From: Mycobacterium deserti
GTDB taxonomy: Bacteria; Actinomycetota; Actinomycetes; Mycobacteriales; Mycobacteriaceae
Assembly: GCF_025345615.1 (NCBI RefSeq)
Contig: NZ_JAODWD010000007.1
Span: 186,001 to 250,000 of the forward strand
DNA: 64,000 bases
Direction of reading: 5' to 3'
The position numbers were made by a program, and so were the translations under genes. Positions 37,918 to 46,727 of the stretch are shown in pieces. A model generated the notes under the pieces. It was not told the origin of the DNA. It saw only the letters and a program-made list of their open reading frames with translations, and ran no database searches. Each line of letters opens with the position of its first letter. Positions within the stretch are counted from its first letter, which is position 1.

Positions 37918-38558
37918 TTTTCGGCCTCGCCTGTGTAGGCCGCCAGGCACCGATCCGCTGATGCCCGCGCCGATGCCGGGTCTGCGCCGGCGTCGACATC
38001 GGCTTGGTACCAGCGCTCGCCCGACAGTGTGAGGAAGCGCCGACCATCGTCGGTGGCCGTCCACAGCTGACCGACGGCCGGATCGACCGCCCGGCCGGTC
38101 GCGAGGTGCAATGCCAACCCCAGAAACATCGAGTCCCACCCCATTCCGGCCGCGCCGGGACCGAACTGATCCCACATGTCATCGCCGGCCTCGGCGATGT
38201 GCTCGACGATCAACCGGGCTTGGTTCGGCCCGTCGTCGCGGACGGTGACGTCGATCCAACTGACCTTGCCCCCGCTCTCCCACGTGGCGGTGAAGTTCTT
38301 GGGCGGATCGCACGTCAGGACCGTACCGCCGGCGTGCCCCTCCAACTGATAGGAGCCACCGAGCTCCAGATCGCCGGAGATCGGCAGGAACCACCGCTGG
38401 ATGCGATCGGCGTTCGTCACTGCGTCCCACAGATCGGCGACGTCGGTGTCGTAACTCTGGCTGATGGTCACCACGTCAGCCTGGCCGGCGTCAATGGTTT
38501 TCGTCCCGACCTTGCGCTGTACCGCGTTGATCTGGTGGTCGACGTCAACTTCCAGCAT
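37914..38558 (-). CDS. SRPBCC (AHSA1/START-like) domain protein
   Basis: 214 residues from ATG 38558, with GGAGG upstream. An Aha1-type ligand-binding domain is visible in TISQSYDTDVADLWDAVTNADRIQRWFLPISGDLELGGSY and PPKNFTATWESGGKVSWIDVTV. It overlaps the preceding ArsR gene by 14 bases. ArsR-SRPBCC pairs are common in actinobacteria, where the SRPBCC protein may bind a hydrophobic ligand. The ligand is unknown. Confidence 0.88.
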   Translation of the reverse strand: MLEVDVDHQINAVQRKVGTKTIDAGQADVVTISQSYDTDVADLWDAVTNADRIQRWFLPISGDLELGGSYQLEGHAGGTVLTCDPPKNFTATWESGGKVSWIDVTVRDDGPNQARLIVEHIAEAGDDMWDQFGPGAAGMGWDSMFLGLALHLATGRAVDPAVGQLWTATDDGRRFLTLSGERWYQADVDAGADPASARASADRCLAAYTGEAEN

Positions 38559-38895
38559 CTTGCCTCCCTTGTCTGCGTTGTCGTTTACCTCGGGCAATTT
38601 CAGTGGCCAGCGCATTGAGCGGCGGCGTCCAGAAGCGACGGAAGCCGTCGAGCCATGCGTCGACGTCGCGCAGCGCGGCGCCGTTGACCGCGTACAGCCG
38701 CCGCTGCCCCTCGGGGCGCACTGTAGTAAAGCCATTGTCCCGCAACACCTTCAGATGTTGTGAGACAGCCGGCTGGGTGATGGCGAACTCGTCCTGAATC
38801 GTGGCGCCGATCTCGCCCGCCGCCTTCTCACCGTCGGCGAGTAGTTCGAGTATGCGGCGACGCACCGGGTCGCCCAGGACGTCGAACGCGTGCAC
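38545..38895 (-). CDS. ArsR-family transcriptional regulator
   Basis: 116 residues, GTG start. Winged helix: MHAFDVLGDPVRRRILELLADGEKAAGEIG, recognition region AITQPAVSQHLKVLRDNGFTTVRPEGQRRLYAV. There is no CxC metal motif (ELLADGE instead of ELCVCDL), so it is probably not an arsenic or metal sensor. It belongs to the SRPBCC-linked subgroup. An AT-rich palindrome sits directly upstream. Confidence 0.92.
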   Translation of the reverse strand: MHAFDVLGDPVRRRILELLADGEKAAGEIGATIQDEFAITQPAVSQHLKVLRDNGFTTVRPEGQRRLYAVNGAALRDVDAWLDGFRRFWTPPLNALATEIARGKRQRRQGRQDAGS

Positions 38896-38913
38896 ACCAC
38901 CGAGAATAAAAGT

Positions 38914-38933
38914 TGATACTTATATAAGTCAAG
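38914..38933. promoter_or_regulatory. AT-rich palindrome, candidate ArsR operator
   Basis: The perfect 12-bp palindrome ACTTATATAAGT (38918-38929) is flanked by TTGA and CAAG. It lies 22 bases before the ArsR start and touches the stop codon of the TetR gene. Its AT content stands out sharply in this GC-rich DNA, as expected for an autoregulated promoter. Confidence 0.6.
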
Positions 38934-39615
38934 ACTTTAGTGTCAGCATGTCGACCAGCAACCTGACCTGAACGTCGAACATGGCACTCGGATCGGTGAG
39001 CGTGTCAGGTCCGTACTGACCGAATACCTCGAGACTGATCGCGCCGATGAGTCCGGCCCACAACAGCACACACTTGGCCACCGCGACATCGTCACCGGCG
39101 AAGCCGAATTCGTCGCGCAGCCGGTCGAAGTCTGATGACAGCGGTTGCGTCACAGCATTTTTGGTCGCCGGAACATCGCCACAAGCGATGCCGGTGGACA
39201 CCGCATCGAACAGCGCGCCGACCACCCTAGTGCCGGGCCCGACCGTGCGGCTCCTCGGTGCGTGGTAGCCGGGTACGGGACTGCCGTAGAGGAGCGCCCA
39301 GCTGGCCGGCTGCGCGACGGCCCACTGGCGCGCGGCGTGAGCTATGGCGAGAAGTTCGTCGCGCCAGGTGGCCTCGTCGGCGCCACGCGTCAGGTCTACC
39401 GCGTCGGCCAGCGAGGTATACGCGTCCACCACGAGCAGCGTGAGCAGTTCGTCGCGGTTGGCCACGTAGCGGTACACCGCCGACGACACCATGCCGAGGT
39501 CGCGCGCGATGGCACGAAGCGACAGCCCTGCGGCCCCTTCCGTGACGAGGTGGCGGCGGCCGAGTTCGATGATCCGGCTCTCGATCCGCTCGCGAGACTG
39601 CTGACGCTTGCCCAC
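38929..39615 (-). CDS. TetR-family transcriptional regulator (Rv1816-like)
   Basis: 228 residues, GTG start. Helix-turn-helix LSLRAIARDLGMVSSAVYRYVANRDELLTLLVVDAYTSLADAVD, followed by a ligand-binding domain of the TetR_C_33/WHG type (AREWA-like RQWAVAQPASWALLYGSPVPGYHAP). It is divergent from the deazaflavin-type reductase gene, and two related AGAGAGC-like operators lie between them, so it probably controls itself and that gene. Confidence 0.9.
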   Translation of the reverse strand: MGKRQQSRERIESRIIELGRRHLVTEGAAGLSLRAIARDLGMVSSAVYRYVANRDELLTLLVVDAYTSLADAVDLTRGADEATWRDELLAIAHAARQWAVAQPASWALLYGSPVPGYHAPRSRTVGPGTRVVGALFDAVSTGIACGDVPATKNAVTQPLSSDFDRLRDEFGFAGDDVAVAKCVLLWAGLIGAISLEVFGQYGPDTLTDPSAMFDVQVRLLVDMLTLKS

Positions 39616-39635
39616 GGGCTCAGTGTGCCATGAAA

Positions 39636-39652
39636 CGAGATCACTGCTCTTG
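39636..39652. promoter_or_regulatory. Second, weaker TetR operator copy
   Basis: CGAGATCACTGCTCTTG matches 12 of 17 positions of the stronger palindrome at 39684-39700 and lies 21 bases upstream of the TetR start, so a pair of sites could repress both divergent genes. Confidence 0.4.
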
Positions 39653-39683
39653 ATTTACGCACAACGCTGTGCGATGCTCCATG

Positions 39684-39700
39684 AGAGAGCACCGCTCTCT
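39684..39700. promoter_or_regulatory. TetR-type operator palindrome
   Basis: AGAGAGC-ACC-GCTCTCT, a perfect 7-3-7 inverted repeat in the divergent promoter between the TetR gene and the deazaflavin-dependent reductase gene. It lies 27 bases before the latter's start. Confidence 0.7.
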
Positions 39701-39727
39701 ATTTCTATCCGCGTGGAAGGAAGCCCG

Positions 39728-40177
39728 ATGATTCGATACGACGAGCCGAACCTGGTGACGCGGGCGTTCAACGACGTGTTCCGCCGGCTGGCCGAGATGG
39801 GGATCAGCATCGCGGGCACGACGGCCTTGAGTGTGCGAGGGCGCATGTCCGGCAAGCGGCGCAAAGTAGTGGTCAACCTGCTTACCGTCGACGGCCGCGA
39901 CTATCTGGTCTCGCCCCGCGGCGCCACGCAGTGGGCGCGCAATGCGCGCGCCGCCGGCGTCGTCGAGCTTGGACCGCGATGGAACCGGCGCGAGGTTAGC
40001 CTTCGCGAGGTCGCCGACGCCGCCAAGCCGGGCGTGCTCAAACCCTATCTGGACCGCTGGTTCTGGGAGGTGAAAGGACACGTCGGCGGCTTGACGCCGC
40101 AGTCCTCAGACGACGAATTGCGTGCGGCGGCGCCGACCATCCCGGTTTTCGAACTCCTACCCCGGCCTCAGGGGTGA
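39728..40177 (+). CDS. Deazaflavin (F420)-dependent nitroreductase-family protein
   Basis: 149 residues from ATG 39728, preceded by GAAGGAA. The split-barrel F420-binding fold is shown by RMSGKRRKVVVNLLTVDGRDYLVSPRGATQWARNARAAGVVEL, equivalent to the cofactor-binding core of Ddn-like enzymes. Family members use F420H2 to reduce quinones, nitro compounds or other hydrophobic substrates. It overlaps the convergent protease-like gene by 10 bases. Confidence 0.88.
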   Translation: MIRYDEPNLVTRAFNDVFRRLAEMGISIAGTTALSVRGRMSGKRRKVVVNLLTVDGRDYLVSPRGATQWARNARAAGVVELGPRWNRREVSLREVADAAKPGVLKPYLDRWFWEVKGHVGGLTPQSSDDELRAAAPTIPVFELLPRPQG

Positions 40178-40857
40178 GCCGCGCCGATGTTGGCCGATGT
40201 CGCGGAGATGACGTCCTGACTGGCTTGTTGGCTGGCGACCTGCCAGGACACTGCCGCAGGATACTGGCCCCACGTGCTGTTGAACATCCCGATGATCGCG
40301 GCCCGGCCGTCGGGCGTGGTGACGTAGACCGGCCCGCCCGAGTCGCCCTTCTGGCTCACCACACCGTTGGCCATGGTGAACCAGCCGTTGTTGACGGCTT
40401 GGATGGTGCCGCAACTCTCGCCCGTCACGACCCCGAAATGGCAGACCGGCAGGCCCGGCGCCGGCACTATCGCGGGATCGACGAACAACGCCCGGCCATT
40501 CGGAAGGATGTTGTTGACCATCACGTCGGGAGCCAGAGTGATGGCCTCCCAGTCGGCGATCTGGTGATTGGTGTCGATGGTCGTGCCGTCCGGCGTGTTG
40601 TCACGGAAAGAGGCTTGTGTGCCAATGACATTGCCGCTTCTGTCGCCGACGGATCCGCTGCCTCGACAATGGCCTGCGGTGAACGCCACCCGTGCCTGCG
40701 GATCAACGAAACCGAGGGTGCACACGTTCGTGTCCTGACGGACCTCCATGCCTGGATGGACGACCACGCCGGGAGTGGCTTGTGCGGGAGCGGACGTCAG
40801 CGCCAACGCGGCTGTGGCGGCCGCCATCGCGAGGACCCGTAACCATCGTCTGCGCAC
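40168..40857 (-). CDS. Secreted trypsin-like serine protease (Rv1815-like)
   Basis: 229 residues, GTG start. The signal peptide (MRRRWLRVLAMAAATAALAL..APAQA) is probably cut after residue 27. The chymotrypsin-type triad can be placed at H63 (FTAGHC), D102 (IADWEAITL) and S173 (KGDSGGPVY), with likely disulfides C46-C64 and C139-C149. This is a small extracellular protease fold. All three residues are present, so activity is plausible. Confidence 0.87.
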   Translation of the reverse strand: MRRRWLRVLAMAAATAALALTSAPAQATPGVVVHPGMEVRQDTNVCTLGFVDPQARVAFTAGHCRGSGSVGDRSGNVIGTQASFRDNTPDGTTIDTNHQIADWEAITLAPDVMVNNILPNGRALFVDPAIVPAPGLPVCHFGVVTGESCGTIQAVNNGWFTMANGVVSQKGDSGGPVYVTTPDGRAAIIGMFNSTWGQYPAAVSWQVASQQASQDVISATSANIGAAHP

Positions 40858-41082
40858 TACGGTCTCCGATCCTCACGTGTCAAAGTGTCCAGGCTACTGA
40901 GGGATCACGGACTCCCGCACCCGAGCGAGCGAATCGGCGACCGCACCCGACCCGGAGCAACCCTCGACAACCTGCACCGTCACTTGCCCATCGCACGGAC
41001 AAGCCGCGGCGTTACACCGACGATCGCCAGGTCGCCCGACCCCACGGCCCGTCGGCGTGGTTGGCGCCGTTGGCGTTACGGC

Positions 41083-42489
41083 CTAGGAGTCGAACCCGAG
41101 ACCGAGCGCGTCGAGTGTGCGCAGCAAGACGTTGCGACGTCCCGCGGAATGATCGGCCCGATCCAGCGACCAGCGCGTCGCCTGGATGCCCAGGCTGGCA
41201 AGCGGTTCGGGCGGGAACGGCAGTGGCGGTCTGCGCACCATCTCCAGTTCGGTGCGCTTCGTGCTGCCGCCCGCCAACAGGTCGAGGCACACATCCGCTG
41301 CGAATCTGGCCGCCCCCACACCGAGGCCGGTGAACCCGTTCACGTACGCGACCCGCTCCCCGTGCGCCATCCCCCAGTGCGCGCAGAACCGGGTGTTGGT
41401 GTCGATGGCCCCCGCCCAGCGGTGCGAGAACCGCACGTCGTCGAGTTGCGGGAAGGTGATGAAGAAATGCGCCGCGAGCCGACGGTAGGTCGCAGGCCGG
41501 TCTTCGTAGCCGGCGTCGAGCCTGCGCCCGAAGTGGTAGATCGCGTCGTAGCCGCCCCACACGATGCGGTTGTCCATGCTCAGGCGGTAGTAGTGGAACT
41601 GGTTGGCGCAGTCGCCGACTCCCTGCCTGCCCCGCCAACCGATGCGGTCCAGTTGCGCGTCGGTGAGCGGTTCGGTCGCCAGCACGTAGTCGTACACCGG
41701 AACGGTGCGAAGCCGGTTGAGGCGCACCAGGCTGGGATACACATTCGTCGCGAGCACAGCGCGCCTGGCCGAGATCGCTGCATCGCCTGCGTCCACGTGC
41801 AGCACTGTCCCGGCTGAGCGCAGCCGCGTTGCGTTCGTGTGTTCGTGAATGTGCACGCCGAGATCTCGACACGCGCGAGCCAGTTCGAGCGCGAGCCTGG
41901 CGGGGTGAACGATGGCGCACGTGTCCGGGCTGAAGAGGCCCGCCCGGTAGGTGGGTGAGTCGACTTCTGCGCGTACCTCGCCGGCGTCGAGGAGCCGTCC
42001 TTCTCCGTTCTCCGCGGCCTCTGCAAGCCAGTCGACCTGGTGCGGTTCGGTGGCCACCGACAACATGCCGGTGCGCTGCCACTCCGTATCCAGACCCAGC
42101 TGCTCGATGTCGGCTTGCATGCCGTCCAGGTTCTGCCGGCCCATCGCTGTCAGCGTGTCTATTTCGTTGGGCCAGCGGGTCGTTCCGTTCTCGGTACCGT
42201 GCGTGAGGCTGGCGTCGACGAAACCGCCGTTGCGTCCCGATGCGGCCCAGCCGATGCGGTGCGCCTCGATGAGGACGATTCGCGCGCCGGGGTCGCGCTG
42301 TGCGGCATGCAGCGCCGTCCACAGACCCGTGTAGCCGCCGCCGACGACGAGCAGATCGCAGCAGGTGCTCTCGGTCAGCGGCGGGTAGGTCGGTCTCGGA
42401 ATGTCCAGCCACATCGACTCGAAGCGGCTGGCCGCCAGGGCGCGGTTGATCAGGGCGGGGTTGACGGGCGCGTCGAACACCGTCTGCAT
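41083..42489 (-). CDS. DadA-like FAD-dependent oxidoreductase
   Basis: 468 residues. N-terminal FAD motif CDLLVVGGGYTGLWTALHAAQRDPGARIVLIEA, then GWAASGRNGGFVDASLTHG (flavin-binding loop of the DAO family) and C-terminal RVAYVNGFTGLGVGAARFAADVCLDLLAGG. It resembles amine or D-amino-acid oxidases such as PuuB. It lies 12 bases downstream of the Erg3-like gene, so the two may be one unit. The substrate is unknown. Confidence 0.9.
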   Translation of the reverse strand: MQTVFDAPVNPALINRALAASRFESMWLDIPRPTYPPLTESTCCDLLVVGGGYTGLWTALHAAQRDPGARIVLIEAHRIGWAASGRNGGFVDASLTHGTENGTTRWPNEIDTLTAMGRQNLDGMQADIEQLGLDTEWQRTGMLSVATEPHQVDWLAEAAENGEGRLLDAGEVRAEVDSPTYRAGLFSPDTCAIVHPARLALELARACRDLGVHIHEHTNATRLRSAGTVLHVDAGDAAISARRAVLATNVYPSLVRLNRLRTVPVYDYVLATEPLTDAQLDRIGWRGRQGVGDCANQFHYYRLSMDNRIVWGGYDAIYHFGRRLDAGYEDRPATYRRLAAHFFITFPQLDDVRFSHRWAGAIDTNTRFCAHWGMAHGERVAYVNGFTGLGVGAARFAADVCLDLLAGGSTKRTELEMVRRPPLPFPPEPLASLGIQATRWSLDRADHSAGRRNVLLRTLDALGLGFDS

Positions 42490-42501
42490 GGCGGCCGCGC
42501 C

Positions 42502-43425
42502 TCAGGCGTGGGCGTCGGCGGGCGCACGACCTTCGACCGGCTGCCAGCCGGGCGGTCCGAAGACGTAGCCGAGCCGGTCACGCCAGCCCCGTGCTGCGCG
42601 CACGTCACGCAGAATCGCCGCGTATTCGCGGGTCTGCAGCTTCCAGATGTTGAACGTGTCGACCGGTTTGGTCAGCCCGTAGCGCGGGCGGAATACCTCG
42701 GGTTGAAAGGAGCCGAACAGCCGGTCCCACACGATGAATATGCCGCCGTAGTTTTTGTCCAGGTATTCGGCGTCCATCCCGTGGTGCACGCGATGATGAG
42801 ACGGGGTGTTGAAGACGAATTCGAATGGCCGCCAAAGCCTGTCGACGCGCTCGGTGTGAATCCAGAACTGGTAGATGAGGTTGAGCGAGAAGCTGGCGAA
42901 CACCATCCATGGCGGAACGCCCAGGAGCGGCAACGGAATCCAGATCAGGATCTCGCCGCTGTTGTTCCACTTCTGACGCAGCGCGGTAGCGAAGTTGAAG
43001 AACTCGCTTGAGTGGTGGGCTTGGTGAGTGGCCCAGATCAGCCGCACTCGGTGAGCGGTTCGGTGGTAGGCGTAGAACAGCACATCGACCCCGACGATCG
43101 CGATCACCCACGTGTACCAGGCGGTGGACGGCAGATGCCATGGAGCGGCATAGGCGAAGATGGCCGCATAGCCCAGCAGCGCAAGGAATTTCCATGCGCC
43201 CATGGTCGCGACCGACACCAGGCCCATTGAGATGCTGGCCCATGCGTCGCGGGTATGGAAGGCGCCCGGCGCGGGCCGGTCCTCGACGTGCTCTAGCTTG
43301 CGCGCCGCCGTCCACTCGACGATCAGCAACAACAGGAAGAACGGAATCGCGAACAACACCGGGTCACGCATCTGCGGCGGCAGTACGTCGAGAAACTCGC
43401 GAATCGCGGTCACACCCGCCTCCAT
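42502..43425 (-). CDS. erg3: Erg3-like membrane fatty-acid/sterol hydroxylase family protein
   Basis: 307 residues, GGAGG before ATG 43425. About four membrane segments (FAIPFFLLLLIVEW, FLALLGYAAIFAYAAPW, WVIAIVGVDVLFYAYH, MVFASFSLNLIYQFW) and the diiron His-box set: YHRTAHR, THQAHHSSEFFN, and HHRVHHGMD. The boxes are complete, so it should be an active non-heme diiron hydroxylase or desaturase. The natural substrate in mycobacteria, which lack de novo sterol synthesis, is open. Rv1814-like. Confidence 0.9.
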   Translation of the reverse strand: MEAGVTAIREFLDVLPPQMRDPVLFAIPFFLLLLIVEWTAARKLEHVEDRPAPGAFHTRDAWASISMGLVSVATMGAWKFLALLGYAAIFAYAAPWHLPSTAWYTWVIAIVGVDVLFYAYHRTAHRVRLIWATHQAHHSSEFFNFATALRQKWNNSGEILIWIPLPLLGVPPWMVFASFSLNLIYQFWIHTERVDRLWRPFEFVFNTPSHHRVHHGMDAEYLDKNYGGIFIVWDRLFGSFQPEVFRPRYGLTKPVDTFNIWKLQTREYAAILRDVRAARGWRDRLGYVFGPPGWQPVEGRAPADAHA

Positions 43426-43473
43426 GGCAAAACCTCCGGAGGCGAGTTTAACCGCCCGTGAACCGCCGACAAA

Positions 43474-45027
43474 TCAGCGGAAACTGAGCACCTGGTCGCC
43501 CCACGCGGTGCGGACGTCGTGATCGAGATCGTCGACGACCCTGTCCTGGGCATCGATGATCAGTGTCGCGCGATCGTCGCGGCGGTACGGACGCCACGTC
43601 GGGTCACCCGCGGGCGCCGACGGCACCCCGTCGGCGGCGAACGTCGACCAGCGCGTGCGAATCCGTGCCGACACCGTCTTACCTGCTTTCAGCCCGCCCA
43701 GCTTGAAGGTCGGGTCGCGTGGGCCTGCCACGAGATTGCCCCAGACGAACGGCAATTCGGTGGCGTGTGCGGCGCCCAGTCGCAGCAAGCGCAACATCGG
43801 CGTCGCGAAGTCGAACCGGTACAGATACACCGGCGCGACGTCGCGATGGCCTTCGGCGAACCAGATCGACGGCATCCGAAACCCGATGTCACGGGCGACC
43901 CCCATGCCGGCGACCTTGCCGCGGCCCCGGTACGCGGCGCGGATCTGTTCCTCACTGGGCAGCGCAAGGGTGGGCTGCTCGGCCGCAATCTCGGTGAACA
44001 TCGCCCGGATCGCGTCCGGGGTGATCGGCATGAGCGGCGACTTCATCCAGCGGAACAGCGCTGCCTCGTGTTTGTTGGTGCCGATGATCAACGGCACGGG
44101 ATGCGTGCGTCCCTCCCTGGCCAGCTTGACCGGATGCGCGGGCACGATGTCACCGTCGACGATCGGCGCGAACGCCAGCGTGCCCGGGTTGCGTCGTGGA
44201 ACGCCGTCGAACACCGTCTTGGACGCGGCGAGCACCGCGGCCATCGGAATCGAGGGCATCCGGTGTGCGTCGTCGGGGCCGACTCCCAGCGACTCGAGGA
44301 ACTGTGCGGCGACTCGGCGGGCGCGTTCGCGGTCATAGATGGAGGTGGCCGGGGAACTCTGGGCTATGGCCGCGGAGAACAGCCCCGCCGCCGCGGGGCT
44401 GGCGAGCAGGGTGGTGACGATGCCGCCACCCGCGGACTCGCCGAACAAGGTGACCCGGTTCGGGTCTCCCCCGAACCCGGTGATGTTGTCACGCACCCAC
44501 TGCAGCGCGAACAGCACGTCGCGCAGGCCGAGATTGGTGTCGAACCCGTCGCCGAACGACGACAGATCGAGAAATCCCAGCGCTCCCAGCCGGTAGTTGA
44601 AGGTCACGACGACCGCGTCACCGCCGCAGGCGAGCGCTCGGCCGTGATACAGCGGTTGGGCCGATGACCCGAGGATGTAGGCGCCTCCGTGTACCCAAAC
44701 CATGACCGGCCTGCCGTCTCCGGCGCTGGTGCCCGACGGTGCCCACACGTTGAGCGTCAGGCAGTCCTCTCCCTGGGGAGCGCCGAGGTCGATCGGGATC
44801 CGCGGATCTGTGGGTTGCGGGCAGACGGGTCCGACGCGGGCTGCGTCGGCGGGCTCGGTCCAGCGCTGCGGCGGCTGAGGAGATCGCCACCGCAGCTCGC
44901 CGACGGGCGCGGCCGCGTACCGAATTCCCTTCCATACCTTGACTGTTCCCTCGTCGACGCCACGGACGGGACCGTAGGCGGTGTCGACGACGGGGCGGCC
45001 GTCGGCCACGGGCCGGGGATCCGTCAT
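43474..45027 (-). CDS. Type-B carboxylesterase
   Basis: 517 residues from ATG 45027, with AAGGAG upstream. Oxyanion hole WVHGGAYILGSS, nucleophile serine in FGESAGGGIVTTLLASPAAAGLF, acidic residue near IIGTNKHEAALF, and the C-terminal His near ATELPFVWG. It has no signal peptide, so it is cytoplasmic. Mycobacterial relatives are labelled LipT or PnbA-like. Esters of medium size are the usual substrates. Confidence 0.92.
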   Translation of the reverse strand: MTDPRPVADGRPVVDTAYGPVRGVDEGTVKVWKGIRYAAAPVGELRWRSPQPPQRWTEPADAARVGPVCPQPTDPRIPIDLGAPQGEDCLTLNVWAPSGTSAGDGRPVMVWVHGGAYILGSSAQPLYHGRALACGGDAVVVTFNYRLGALGFLDLSSFGDGFDTNLGLRDVLFALQWVRDNITGFGGDPNRVTLFGESAGGGIVTTLLASPAAAGLFSAAIAQSSPATSIYDRERARRVAAQFLESLGVGPDDAHRMPSIPMAAVLAASKTVFDGVPRRNPGTLAFAPIVDGDIVPAHPVKLAREGRTHPVPLIIGTNKHEAALFRWMKSPLMPITPDAIRAMFTEIAAEQPTLALPSEEQIRAAYRGRGKVAGMGVARDIGFRMPSIWFAEGHRDVAPVYLYRFDFATPMLRLLRLGAAHATELPFVWGNLVAGPRDPTFKLGGLKAGKTVSARIRTRWSTFAADGVPSAPAGDPTWRPYRRDDRATLIIDAQDRVVDDLDHDVRTAWGDQVLSFR

Positions 45028-45152
45028 GGAACTCCTTGCGCCAAGGGAACAAAACCATTCCAGGCTACGCGCCGACTCCTGGGACGCCACCGATCGATCG
45101 ACTGCTTCCCCGTAGCCACACGGCGACGATGCCCCCGTGGTATAGATGGAGG

Positions 45153-45165
45153 TGTTACTGTCACA
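45153..45165. promoter_or_regulatory. Candidate TetR operator upstream of the MpaB-like gene
   Basis: TGTTACTGTCACA is a near-palindrome (TGT-AC-GT-ACA symmetric positions) 22 bases before the MpaB-like start. The TetR gene in the same unit is the natural candidate regulator. Confidence 0.45.
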
Positions 45166-45187
45166 TTCGTATCGGAGGAGGTGTGCC

Positions 45188-46087
45188 ATGGAGTCGCTGC
45201 GCCGTCGCATCGTCGAGGATTTCGAGAAGGGCGCGGGCCGTCACGACGACCCCGATGTGTACGGCGGACCGGCAGGCGACCCCGGTCTGATCGGGCCGGG
45301 CAGCGTTTCGTGGGAGGTCAACGCCGACCTCGCGGCCGTATCCCAGGCCGGTCTGGCCGCGATCGTGCTGGAAATACTGCACCCGTCTGTCGTCGCCGGG
45401 GTGCAGGACCTGTCGACCTACCGCGAGGATCCGTTTCAGCGGGCCAGGGCCACCCTCGGCTATGTGCTGACGACGACGTTCGGCAACACCGAGGCCGCCA
45501 CCGGAGTCATCGACCGTGTCCGGCACGTGCATTCGTTCGTCAACGGCACCCGGCCCGACGGCGTGGTCTACCGGGCACGGGATCCCGAGCTACTGGCCTG
45601 GGTGCACACGTGCATCCCCTGGATGATCCTGCGGGCCTTCGAGGACACCAACCGGTCGCTGTCGGCCGAGGAGCGTGACCGCTACCTCGCCGAACAGGCC
45701 GTGATCGGCAGGATGGGCGGAGCCGACTGGGTGCCCACGTCAATGGCCGAACTGTCCGACTACGTCGCGGCGATGCGGCCGAAGCTCTGCGTGAACGCTC
45801 AGACGAGGGAGTTCATCGACTTCCTGATGACGTCGCCCTTCTTCCCCGATCTTCCCGCTCCGGTCGACCGCCGGTTGCACCGGCTCGCCATCTATGCCGG
45901 CATGAGCCGGGCCCCGCAGTGGGCCCGCGAGCTCATCGGTTATGACCGACCGTCGGCAATGACCCGGGCTCTGATCGGGCCGGTACTGCAGTTCGACGCC
46001 AGACGGTTGCGCTGGGCGTTCGGCGAGCCGCCCTACGCCCAGCTCGCCCGCAGGAGAGCATCGCCTGACAGGATCGGCGCGCGGTGA
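45188..46087 (+). CDS. MpaB/Lcp-family (DUF2236) oxygenase-like protein
   Basis: 299 residues from ATG 45188, preceded by GGAGGAGG. Conserved DUF2236 features: GPGSVSWEVNADLAAVSQAGLAAIVLEILHPSVVAGV, TTFGNTEAATGVIDRVRHVHSFVNGTRPDG, LLAWVHTCIPWMIL, with histidines that in latex-clearing protein and MpaB bind heme b. A heme oxygenase acting on a hydrophobic or peptide substrate is a fair guess. It is translationally coupled to the TetR gene by GTGA. Confidence 0.85.
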   Translation: MESLRRRIVEDFEKGAGRHDDPDVYGGPAGDPGLIGPGSVSWEVNADLAAVSQAGLAAIVLEILHPSVVAGVQDLSTYREDPFQRARATLGYVLTTTFGNTEAATGVIDRVRHVHSFVNGTRPDGVVYRARDPELLAWVHTCIPWMILRAFEDTNRSLSAEERDRYLAEQAVIGRMGGADWVPTSMAELSDYVAAMRPKLCVNAQTREFIDFLMTSPFFPDLPAPVDRRLHRLAIYAGMSRAPQWARELIGYDRPSAMTRALIGPVLQFDARRLRWAFGEPPYAQLARRRASPDRIGAR

Positions 46088-46704
46088 TCGACGCAGAACT
46101 GATCGAGATCGTCGGCGGTGCGTCAACGGGCGCCAGCGTGGACGAGGCCGCGGACCGGACCAGTCAGCGCATCCTCGACGCCGCTCTGCACGAAGCGGCT
46201 TCTGTTGGCCTGCAACGCCTTACGGTTGAGGATGTGGTGCGCCGCGCAGGAGTGTCGCGCATGACCGCCTATCGTCGCTACCCCCGTCGCGACGACCTGG
46301 TGCAGGCCTTGGTGCGCCGAGAGACCCAGCGCTTCCTCGCCTCGGTCGCCGACGCCATCGAGGCTGTCGAGGATCCGCATGAGGGGGTGGCGGAAGCGTT
46401 CATCGCCGCGGTCAGCTTCGCACGCGAGCATCCGATGCTGCGCCGGGCCGGTCAGGTCGAACCGGCGCCCACCGACGACTCCGCCGAACTGCTCAAGATG
46501 GGTTCGGCCTTCATCGCCAACTACATCCACGGCGAGTCGCCGGGCGCGCCGTCCCAACCGGTGCGCTGGGTGGCAGATGTGTTCGCGCGGCTGTTCTTCA
46601 CCTACATTTCGATCCCGCCCTCCGACCCTGACTTCGGAGACGACGCCGAACTGCGTCGCTTCGCCCACGACGTGCTGACCCCGATGGTCGAACGCGCCAT
46701 CTGA
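46084..46704 (+). CDS. TetR-family regulator
   Basis: 206 residues, GTG 46084 overlapping the previous stop. Helix-turn-helix QRLTVEDVVRRAGVSRMTAYRRYPRRDDLVQALVRRETQRFLASVADAIE. The ligand-binding part is unremarkable. It lies between the MpaB-like oxygenase and paired SMR genes, with short gaps, so it may regulate the whole unit from the site at 45153. Confidence 0.92.
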   Translation: MIDAELIEIVGGASTGASVDEAADRTSQRILDAALHEAASVGLQRLTVEDVVRRAGVSRMTAYRRYPRRDDLVQALVRRETQRFLASVADAIEAVEDPHEGVAEAFIAAVSFAREHPMLRRAGQVEPAPTDDSAELLKMGSAFIANYIHGESPGAPSQPVRWVADVFARLFFTYISIPPSDPDFGDDAELRRFAHDVLTPMVERAI

Positions 46705-46727
46705 CGGCGATGGCATAACTTGGTGGC

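Noticed and set aside
40858..41082. Possible gene remnant in the 225-base gap between the protease-like and DadA-like genes
   Set aside because: Frames there are short and lack any motif. It most likely holds only the promoter of the protease-like gene.
41012..42412. 466-codon minus-strand frame overlapping the DadA-like oxidase in another frame
   Set aside because: The frame lacks domain motifs and is rich in Arg/His, while the accepted frame contains a full FAD motif.
46705..46727. Guanidine riboswitch before the SMR pair
   Set aside because: Only 23 bases separate tetR and the first SMR gene, too short for the aptamer.
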